From NCBI GenBank assembly GCA_015486815.1, contig WFQY01000100.1:1-5482 (forward strand): a stretch of DNA of 5,482 nucleotides, written 5' to 3'. The notes under the pieces were generated by a model. It was not told the DNA's origin. It ran no database searches and worked only from the letters and a program-made list of their open reading frames with translations. The stretch comes from Phycisphaerae bacterium. Lineage in GTDB: Bacteria; Planctomycetota; Phycisphaerae; JAAYCJ01. The position numbers and the translations under genes were made by a program. Positions within the stretch are counted from its first letter, which is position 1. Every line of letters begins with the position of its first letter. Shown here in pieces: positions 1-5,151 of the stretch.

Positions 1-4
1 AATT

Positions 5-31
5 AGGGCGGACACGCAGGTCCGCCCCTAC
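5..31 (-). repeat. Short palindromic interspersed repeat, copy 1
   Basis: An 8-bp perfect stem, GGGCGGAC (6-13) with GTCCGCCC (20-27), encloses a 6-base loop. It can be lengthened by T4-A30 and A5-T29 around a bulged C28. Its reverse complement matches 2381-2407 at 23 of 27 positions, and all four differences are transitions. It lies just upstream of the ROK gene and could form a hairpin in DNA or RNA. It has no T-run after it and so does not look like an intrinsic terminator. It resembles REP or small MITE-like repeats; its genome copy number cannot be judged from two copies. Confidence 0.8.
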
Positions 32-58
32 GGATTTGCATTTTGCAGGAATCTATAA

Positions 59-1333
59 TTGATACGGAGAATCGGATTGACGCCGCTAAATACAACAAAA
101 CCATATATGAAGATGAGATTCAAGAATTATGATCTCAGTTTGTCTCTTCCGATGCTGAGAATAATCGAGCAAGAAGACTTTGTTCACCAGATGCAGGTTG
201 CGGAAAGCTTAAATATTAATGTTTCGACCGTCAATGTTCACTTTCGCAAGCTTCAGGATGAAGGATTGATTAAGCAAACCGAGCGGAAGCTCTTGAGTGG
301 CAGGGGTAGGCCCACCGAACTTTGGACGATGGAAAGAAGGCGAAACTTCACCGTCAGTACGATTTTTGCAACGCCTATGCTTCATATGGGGTTAGCGGAT
401 TTTTCGGGAAAAGTAAAATTGCAGGAAACTTTCGACTGTTCCGAACTTCGCTGCGTTGAAGAGATTTATCCGATAGTCGATTCGTTTATGCAAAAGGCTT
501 TCGTTGAAGTAACGAAGGTATCGGGCGTTATTCGTTATGCCTATGCGGGAGTGCCGGGCTCGCTTGTTCCTGAGACGGGCAAGGTGAGGGCAGCTGTCAA
601 TATGCCTGTGCTTGTCGGGCTTGATATGGAAGAGTTTTTCAAAACTCGATACAACATTACTTGTTTTGCTGATAGTTTTGCTTGGGGACTATTTTTCGGG
701 GAAACCCGAAATTTACCCGAAAATACGACAGCTGCGGTCATCGAATGGGATCTCGGTGTTGGAATATTATTCGGCTGTGGTAAGAGGATTTTCAATTTTG
801 AAAACTTACCGTCAAAATCGTATAGATATCTTTGGGATATAGGACACACGAGAATCGACAGAAACGGGCGGAAATGCCACTGTGGTAAAAGAGGCTGTAT
901 AGAAGCGTATGTGGGGGGATTATCGATAATAGAAACACTTAACGATACCAATATCAAAACACTTCCCGATCTGATATCAGCTATCGAATCAAAAGAAGAA
1001 AATGCTATTATGGAATTACAAAAGTCAGCGTATATATTAGGAAAATTTTTAACATATCCCATTCAGCTTTTAGGTGTGGAAAGGATAATCTTTACGGGAT
1101 TGTTGGCAGAAGTATTTGACGCTTATAAAGAGAGTTTTGCCGATGGTCTGAAAACGGTTTTCACAGATGAAGAAGCGGACGCACTTTCGCCCTCTGCCAG
1201 TTCCGATAGGACAGCTAATTTAATAGCTGGTTCGTGCGAATTTGCCCGTTATGTATTTTTGCATCCGCAGGAAAACATAGAAAGACGAAAAGTACCGTCA
1301 ACGCTAGGCGAAAAAAGAATAGCGGTTGTTTGA
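59..1333 (+). CDS. ROK-family transcriptional regulator (winged-helix DNA-binding domain plus ROK sugar-binding domain)
   Basis: Probable sugar-responsive transcription factor of the NagC/Mlc/XylR type, 424 residues, close to the usual ~400. Residues about 28-90 look like a winged helix: a helix-turn-helix (QVAESLNINVSTVNVHFRKL) followed by a wing containing GRGRPTELW. The ROK domain follows. The family signature is clear at 262-282: GH, then C273-H-C275-G-K-R-G-C280-I-E282, the zinc-binding cysteine cluster. The first phosphate loop of ROK kinases (DxGxT) is not recognisable; the corresponding stretch reads ATPMLHMGLADFSGKV. The usual END motif reads F-A-D (D205). Both suggest a regulator without kinase activity. 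The TTG start is chosen because AGGA (47-50) sits 8 bases upstream; the first ATG (107) has no ribosome binding site but is possible. The gene ends in TGA. The ligand is unknown; genes downstream suggest a glycan-derived sugar. Confidence 0.88.
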   Translation: MIRRIGLTPLNTTKPYMKMRFKNYDLSLSLPMLRIIEQEDFVHQMQVAESLNINVSTVNVHFRKLQDEGLIKQTERKLLSGRGRPTELWTMERRRNFTVSTIFATPMLHMGLADFSGKVKLQETFDCSELRCVEEIYPIVDSFMQKAFVEVTKVSGVIRYAYAGVPGSLVPETGKVRAAVNMPVLVGLDMEEFFKTRYNITCFADSFAWGLFFGETRNLPENTTAAVIEWDLGVGILFGCGKRIFNFENLPSKSYRYLWDIGHTRIDRNGRKCHCGKRGCIEAYVGGLSIIETLNDTNIKTLPDLISAIESKEENAIMELQKSAYILGKFLTYPIQLLGVERIIFTGLLAEVFDAYKESFADGLKTVFTDEEADALSPSASSDRTANLIAGSCEFARYVFLHPQENIERRKVPSTLGEKRIAVV

Positions 1334-1343
1334 TGGTTATGTT

Positions 1344-1364
1344 GGTTATTTTTTAACAAGGAGA
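1344..1364 (+). repeat. Duplicated Shine-Dalgarno leader, copy 1
   Basis: This 21-base block reads GGTTA, six T, then AACAAGGAGA. It matches 1433-1453 at 20 of 21 positions. It contains AAGGAG (1358-1363), 9 bases before an ATG at 1373. That ATG is in frame with the PEP-CTERM gene start at 1460 and would add 29 residues. The added segment is rich in Asn, Phe and Cys and does not resemble a signal peptide. Copy 1 is therefore either an alternative start or a relic of a duplicated gene start. Confidence 0.75.
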
Positions 1365-1432
1365 AAACATTTATGGGTGTAAAGAAACAAAGAAATTGGA
1401 ATTGTTGTTTTGGTGTTTTTAATGTTAATTTT

Positions 1433-1453
1433 GGTTCTTTTTTAACAAGGAGA
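1433..1453 (+). repeat. Duplicated Shine-Dalgarno leader, copy 2 (used by the PEP-CTERM gene)
   Basis: This second copy lies 89 bases after the first and reads GGTTC, six T, then AACAAGGAGA. AAGGAG (1447-1452) sits 7 bases before ATG 1460, which begins a proper signal peptide (MWKKIAVSMVVMVCSIAYA). This decides the start of the PEP-CTERM gene. Weak similarity extends a few bases upstream in both copies (GTTA...TTGGTT) with a one-base indel. Confidence 0.8.
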
Positions 1454-1459
1454 CTTAAA

Positions 1460-2323
1460 ATGTGGAAAAAAATTGCAGTAAGTATGGTGGTAATGGTTTG
1501 TAGTATCGCTTATGCTACTCCTTACATCGAGATTGACGGGCTTGCCGGAGCGGAGCATTGGACTTGAGTCGAAGCGGAAACTTCTACCGGTCAAGGCAGT
1601 GGTGGATGGAAAGATTCTCGTGGAATTTCGGGATGGAACGGTGATCCTGATACATGGTCGTTTCCATTTAGTGCTGGCAGTTACGTCGAGTGGAATTTTC
1701 ATTCGCCCGCGGATATGGGTGCTAATGCAAGACTTTACTTGCGGATGAATACTAACAACATTAAGACAAATACCCTTAAAATAGACGGTACGAATGCTGG
1801 CACAATTCAAGATGCACAAAATTCAAGTGGATGGACGTATCCTAATGCAATGGCAGAAGCGAATCTTACAGTTGCGAGTATCTCAAAGGGAGATCACGTA
1901 CTAAGATTTGAGCGAAGTGGTTCGTATGCTGACCGGAGCTTCGATGGATTCTTCATTTACGACGGACAAATCGACACATCAGCTTCCGATTGGAATACAC
2001 TTCTACCCGAAGCTGGAGCTTGGTCTTGGCATCTAATTGCTCCGCCTCATAGTGTAAACAGTCCTGAGATAACAGCTACTTCCGCAACCATTACGGGCGT
2101 AGGGCTTGAAGATGGAATGTATTTGCAGATAACGCTCGACGGAGCGACGTATAACAGAGGCGATCCGATAGCACCGGGTCAACACGAGCTTGTCGTCAAA
2201 ATTAAAAAGAGCGGGACAGATCGGGTTTATGGTTTTGCCGGTGCAAATTTCACAACTGTCCCCGAGCCTGCAACGGTAGGCCTGCTTGCTATAGGAGCGC
2301 TGGGATTACTCCGCAGAAAGTAA
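1460..2323 (+). pseudogene. Secreted PEP-CTERM protein with carbohydrate-binding-like domain, interrupted by one in-frame TGA
   Basis: Read as one frame this gives 287 codons, with TGA only at codon 36 (1565-1567). Residues 1-19 or so form a signal peptide. After the TGA the frame continues VEAETSTGQGSGGW and runs without a stop through a beta-rich module (about 37-170). Its VEAE opening, LYLR strand, LKIDGT turn and KGDHVLRFE strand resemble CBM6/CBM35-like sandwiches. A second beta segment (about 180-265) and a PEP-CTERM tail follow: V267-P-E-P270, a hydrophobic helix and terminal RRK. Such tails direct sorting to the cell surface by an exosortase and are then removed. Internal ATG 1715 lacks a ribosome binding site and lies inside the module, so it is not the true start. 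Either a nonsense mutation or a base error made the TGA (TGG or CGA would be one transition away). If real, only a 35-residue peptide is made. If an error, the gene is intact. Confidence 0.75.
1565..1567 (+). other. In-frame TGA interrupting the PEP-CTERM gene
   Basis: Codons around it read TGG ACT TGA GTC GAA GCG GAA, that is W-T-stop-V-E-A-E. The same frame is open from 1460 up to here and from here to TAA at 2321-2323. It is the only internal stop in any of the genes of this window. The ROK gene uses TGA as its normal terminator, so general recoding of TGA is unlikely. Confidence 0.85.
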
Positions 2324-2380
2324 AAAAGAATTGATGATTGGAAGAAGCTGACGCGGAACGTAGAGAATAGGCAGTTAGCT

Positions 2381-2407
2381 GTAGGGGCAGACCTATGTGT
2401 CTGCCCT
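2381..2407 (+). repeat. Short palindromic interspersed repeat, copy 2
   Basis: The stem GGGCAGAC (2385-2392) pairs with GTCTGCCC (2399-2406) around a 6-base loop. It is the inverted counterpart of the element at 5-31. The stem difference G to A at 2389 is compensated by C to T at 2402, so pairing is kept. This covariation argues that the hairpin itself is maintained. It lies between the PEP-CTERM and prepilin genes, about 60 bases after the former's stop, and has no T-tract typical of a terminator. Confidence 0.82.
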
Positions 2408-2433
2408 GAATTTGACATTCAACATTTATCATT

Positions 2434-2455
2434 TGTAATTTGTCTGTAATTTGTC
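2434..2455 (+). repeat. Perfect 11-base tandem duplication
   Basis: TGTAATTTGTC occurs twice head to tail (2434-2444 and 2445-2455), directly before the ribosome binding site of the prepilin-like gene. It is probably a slippage product inside AT-rich repeat DNA. It also creates the TTG at 2440 that could be mistaken for an upstream start. Confidence 0.85.
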
Positions 2456-2469
2456 GTGGAGATATGGTA

Positions 2470-3243
2470 ATGTACAATTCAAATCAACATTCAACCCCAA
2501 TCCGCCGGTTGGCGGACTTTGCTCAACAATTCAACATTCAACAATCAAACGGTTTCACACTCATCGAGCTTTTGGTGGTTGTTGCGATTATTGCGGTGCT
2601 GGTTTCGATTCTGCTACCGGCGCTGTCAGCTGCGAGAGATTCTGCTCGCCAAGCAATCTGTGCGAATAATCTGCGGGAGATAGGATTGGCTCTAAACGCC
2701 TACGCTGATGAATATGGTAGATACCCTCGGGCAGACGTCAGAAAGAATAATGGCGGTGCATGGGGCGGAAATGATACTTGGAACAGAATACTGATACATG
2801 AGAGATATTTCGATATTCAATATGATTGTTTCAATTGCCCTGCAATCTCAATAAACGGTAAGGGTAGCTACAATGATTATCTTTTGAATAATTTCAAATG
2901 GGGTGATGATTATCCATCACGGACGGAAGTTGGGCCAGCAGGACATCGGCCTTCGGAAGTTGAGTTTCCGAGCAGAACGATTTTGGTAATGGACGGTAGA
3001 AGTTTCGAGCTTACAAGTCTCGAAGGTGCTTTCGAGGTTAATTATCTTAACGCTAAGCAAGCAATTGGCTCAAATCGCCGAGGAACAGGGAGAGTTTATT
3101 ATTTCCATAATCTAAAAGCGAATTTCCTATTTTGCGATTATCACGTTGCACCGTTCGAAGCCCCTGCCAAGGTAAACCCGTCCGAAGGTCTTGTCTGGCG
3201 AATGTTCGTAATAACCGATGTAGATACGATTCATTATCCGTAA
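2470..3243 (+). CDS. Prepilin-type (pseudopilin-like) protein with H-X9-DG-like C-terminal motif
   Basis: Envelope protein of 257 residues in the prepilin-type class that is abundant in Planctomycetes and Lentisphaerae. ATG 2470 is chosen because GGAG (2458-2461) is 8 bases upstream; ATG 2464 is too close to it, and the frame is also open back to TTG 2440. The cleavage/methylation motif reads SNG28|FTLIE33LLVVVAIIA, followed by a hydrophobic helix ending near LLPALSAARDSARQ. A prepilin peptidase should cut after G28, with Glu at mature position 5. The next stretch, CANNLREIGLALNAYADEYGRYP, is typical of this family. Near the C-terminus H213 and D223 are separated by exactly nine residues, matching the H-X9-DG motif except that Tyr224 replaces Gly. 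The 28-residue leader is long, hydrophilic and encoded by repeat-like DNA. The function of this class is not established; a role in surface assemblies or secretion is inferred. No pilus assembly genes are in the window. Confidence 0.88.
   Translation: MYNSNQHSTPIRRLADFAQQFNIQQSNGFTLIELLVVVAIIAVLVSILLPALSAARDSARQAICANNLREIGLALNAYADEYGRYPRADVRKNNGGAWGGNDTWNRILIHERYFDIQYDCFNCPAISINGKGSYNDYLLNNFKWGDDYPSRTEVGPAGHRPSEVEFPSRTILVMDGRSFELTSLEGAFEVNYLNAKQAIGSNRRGTGRVYYFHNLKANFLFCDYHVAPFEAPAKVNPSEGLVWRMFVITDVDTIHYP
2485..2547 (+). repeat. TTCAACA-type repeat islands within the prepilin leader coding sequence
   Basis: CAACATTCAAC occurs at 2485-2495 and 2532-2542. The second is part of the run ATTCAACATTCAACA, and ATTCAACATT also occurs outside the gene at 2417-2426. 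Inside the gene these bases encode polar segments (NQHSTP and QFNIQQSN) of the part removed by prepilin peptidase. The same short motif on both sides of the start codon suggests that the leader codons were recruited from dispersed repeat DNA. Confidence 0.6.
2501..2516 (+). repeat. Hairpin inside the prepilin leader coding region
   Basis: TCCGCC (2501-2506) and GGCGGA (2511-2516) are perfect complements around a GGTT tetraloop. The hairpin starts about 30 bases after the ATG, so in mRNA it could affect translation. It stands out as GC-rich within AT-rich flanks and is bordered by TTCAACA islands. Its arms resemble the arms of copy 1 of the palindromic repeat (GTCCGCC/GGCGGAC) but the loop differs, so common origin is uncertain. 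Confidence 0.6.
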
Positions 3244-3268
3244 ATATTTTTAGAGAAATTGTGTTATG

Positions 3269-3274
3269 TGGAGG
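3269..3274 (+). promoter_or_regulatory. Ribosome binding site TGGAGG deciding the start of the glycosidase-like gene
   Basis: The TGGAGG sequence lies 8 bases before ATG 3283. This favours that ATG over the in-frame TTG at 3259, which would start upstream of the site and add eight residues before the signal peptide. Confidence 0.8.
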
Positions 3275-3282
3275 ATAACTTT

Positions 3283-5130
3283 ATGTCGTTTACGAGAGTT
3301 TCATTGGCTTTTTTAGGAATAATATTCTGTACCGTTAGCACCTACGCTGGGAATGCTCAGCCAATTTCCTGCCAAGATGTATTTTATCAAGCGGATATGG
3401 GCGTCGATTTCAGTAATTGGCAGGAAGGATTTTGGGGATTCGCAGGCAAAAAGGGATTGCAATTAAAATATGGCGAGGGTGGACATATATTCGCTACGCT
3501 ACATAATACAAGCACTCAGCCGATAAAAGTTAATCAACTTGCAATCGATGGCGTCGATTTCGAGCAGGTTTATAAAAATGGTGATATTGTCTGGTGGAAA
3601 ATTCGTATTAATCCGATACCCGCGGGCGGATTTAGCGAATTTGTAATACGTTTCAGAAATAAGCCCAAAAACAAAATTGCAATTACGCTCGATACGGCAG
3701 CGGGGAAAATCACTCTGCCGATAGCTGTTAAACAGATCAACTATTTCTGGCAGTCAATTGCTTGGATTAAAAAGGACAGCAAATTGTTGTTATATGTAAG
3801 CTCGCCAATCAAAAAACTGCCTATATCCGACATATTGATAGACGGATTTTCGGTACCCAAAAATACGGAATGGCATAAGCTGAGAGATTTGAATAATAAG
3901 ACGATCCTACTTGCAATCGTAAGTTTGAAGGTGAAATGGTATCAGGGACAAATCCATCGTATCAGTTTGAGATTTGACAACGGCCAAACGCATACACGAT
4001 TTTATCGTGCGGTCGATGCGAGATTCATTCATTTCAGTTATGGCTATGCTCCCTCGTATAATCCGAATTCGACAATCAATAATTACAATCGTTTCGGCGT
4101 GTTTTTGCATATCAATTTCGGCAGATACGATAAGAAGGGACTCGACAAATTGGCGCACGACGGAATGCAGGCAATTTTCGGCAGCGTCAAGCCGAAAGAT
4201 GTTATTCCGCTCAACGGTCATAAGGCATTTTACGGCGTTTATCTGATGGACGAGCCTGACTGCCACGATTACTACATAAAACAATTTCCGCATAAGCTAC
4301 GCATTGGCTATCACGGACGGAAAATTGCACCGTTAGAAAACGAATTTACATTAGCTGCTCCGCACGCACTTGTCTATCTGACGATTGACAATACCTATAA
4401 ACCTATAAATTGGTACACGTACGGACAAATTGGCGATGTGGTTTCGACCGACCCGTATTGCCTGGGGATAGGTAAACAGCCAAGCTGGGCAGCTCGTGCG
4501 ATAACACAAGCGTTTTACGGAGCTGCCCCGAAACCGATCTGGGCAATTATCGATGCATTCTATCCGCCTAAAAGAACCAAAAAGAAATTTCCGCGATTCG
4601 CTTCGCCCGAGGAATTAAGACAGACGGCATATTACTGTCTTGCTTCGGGTGCACGTGGATTGGGTTATTATATAAATTGCACGGATAGAAAGTTTACCGG
4701 CTGGAATGACAATCCGCTGCTCCAAAACGAAATCAAGCAGATGGCGAAAGAATTTCAAATAGCTGGACAATATCTTGCGAAAGGCACACCTGTTGAGATT
4801 GTCAGATATAAATCGGATGCTATATTTGCTCGTTCGATACTTTCCGGCAGAAATAATATCGTCATTGTCATCGTAAACAAACAGATGCACAGTGAGAAAT
4901 TAGGACCTGTAATTCCTCGCATTCCACCTGATACGAAAATAGACGTCAAGATTCCCGATTGGTGGACTAATAAGACGGTAACCGCGAAATTTGTCGGGCC
5001 TGGCCTCGAAAATATGCAAAAGCAATATACCGTTAAAAACGGATTTGTTACGATTCCGTTACGATATAACTTTTACGTAGCTGGTGCAATTATCCTTCAA
5101 TCTAAAATCGAATCTAAAATCGCACAATAG
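3283..5130 (+). CDS. Secreted glycoside-hydrolase-like protein (TIM-barrel-like core between beta domains)
   Basis: Exported protein of 615 residues, probably acting on glycans; I cannot assign a GH family. Residues 1-22 look like a signal peptide (RVSLAFLGIIFCTVSTYA, cleavage likely after A22). Residues about 25-240 are beta-rich, with an immunoglobulin-like pattern (HIFATLHNTSTQPIKVNQLAIDG). A barrel-like part begins near D245 and contains YGVYLMDEPD (D323, E324, P325, D326), the strand-end acidic motif seen in many clan A-type glycosidases, where E324 would be the acid/base candidate. Later come DVVSTDPYCLG, KPIWAIIDAFYPP and EELRQTAYYCLASGARGLGYY (to about 463), typical of planctomycete glycosidase-like proteins. 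The nucleophile is not evident. Residues from about 500 form a C-terminal beta domain. The gene follows the prepilin stop by 39 bases and may be cotranscribed with it. Its stop lies 21 bases from the convergent ABC gene, with no clear terminator between. It ends with a 12-base tandem duplication. Confidence 0.75.
   Translation: MSFTRVSLAFLGIIFCTVSTYAGNAQPISCQDVFYQADMGVDFSNWQEGFWGFAGKKGLQLKYGEGGHIFATLHNTSTQPIKVNQLAIDGVDFEQVYKNGDIVWWKIRINPIPAGGFSEFVIRFRNKPKNKIAITLDTAAGKITLPIAVKQINYFWQSIAWIKKDSKLLLYVSSPIKKLPISDILIDGFSVPKNTEWHKLRDLNNKTILLAIVSLKVKWYQGQIHRISLRFDNGQTHTRFYRAVDARFIHFSYGYAPSYNPNSTINNYNRFGVFLHINFGRYDKKGLDKLAHDGMQAIFGSVKPKDVIPLNGHKAFYGVYLMDEPDCHDYYIKQFPHKLRIGYHGRKIAPLENEFTLAAPHALVYLTIDNTYKPINWYTYGQIGDVVSTDPYCLGIGKQPSWAARAITQAFYGAAPKPIWAIIDAFYPPKRTKKKFPRFASPEELRQTAYYCLASGARGLGYYINCTDRKFTGWNDNPLLQNEIKQMAKEFQIAGQYLAKGTPVEIVRYKSDAIFARSILSGRNNIVIVIVNKQMHSEKLGPVIPRIPPDTKIDVKIPDWWTNKTVTAKFVGPGLENMQKQYTVKNGFVTIPLRYNFYVAGAIILQSKIESKIAQ
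5099..5122 (+). repeat. Perfect 12-base tandem duplication at the end of the glycosidase-like gene
   Basis: AATCTAAAATCG occurs twice (5099-5110, 5111-5122). Being a multiple of three, it keeps the frame and gives QSKIESKIAQ at the extreme C-terminus. It is probably a recent slippage or duplication with little functional effect. Confidence 0.85.
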
Positions 5131-5151
5131 CAGAGCTGTATCTAAATCACA

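Larger units (their letters stand above)
2324..2469. other. Intergenic region rich in repeats
   Basis: No gene is visible in these 146 bases. They hold the second palindromic repeat (2381-2407), one ATTCAACATT segment (2417-2426), an 11-base tandem duplication (2434-2455), and the GGAG ribosome binding site (2458-2461) of the prepilin-like gene. I see no convincing terminator after the PEP-CTERM gene; the A-rich stretch just after its TAA has no preceding GC-rich hairpin. No confident promoter was found. Confidence 0.6.

Noticed and set aside
54..59. TATAAT as a -10 promoter element for the ROK gene
   Set aside because: No -35 hexamer stands at 16-18 bases; the closest TTGCAT (36-41) is only 12 bases away. 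The hexamer also overlaps the favoured TTG start.
541..1062. Reverse-strand open frame within the ROK gene
   Set aside because: It overlaps a well-supported gene, has no recognisable domain, and is best seen as a shadow frame.
1373..1567. Independent small gene of 64 codons
   Set aside because: Its second half is the signal peptide of the PEP-CTERM gene. The first 29 codons look like leader sequence, although the ribosome binding site before ATG 1373 keeps an alternative start possible.
1565..1590. Possible selenocysteine insertion at the TGA, with a GAAG/CTTC hairpin just after it (1571-1584)
   Set aside because: The stem is only 4 bp (a few more with a mismatch) and lacks the form of a bacterial SECIS element. 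A surface-sorted carbohydrate-binding-like protein is not a known selenoprotein type.
1715..2323. Separate 202-residue gene starting at ATG 1715
   Set aside because: There is no ribosome binding site or signal peptide, and the upstream same-frame sequence (VEAETSTGQGSGGW onward) clearly belongs to the same domain.
2381..2407. Intrinsic terminator for the PEP-CTERM gene
   Set aside because: The hairpin is followed by TGAATTTGACA and not a T-tract. A second copy occurs upstream of the ROK gene, so it is better explained as an interspersed repeat, though it may still affect transcript ends.
2414..2547. CRISPR array
   Set aside because: The repeated motifs are short, unevenly spaced and partly coding; there are no regular spacers and no cas genes.
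5131..5151. Bidirectional terminator between the convergent genes
   Set aside because: The 21-base gap contains no inverted repeat of useful length and no T-run after a stem.
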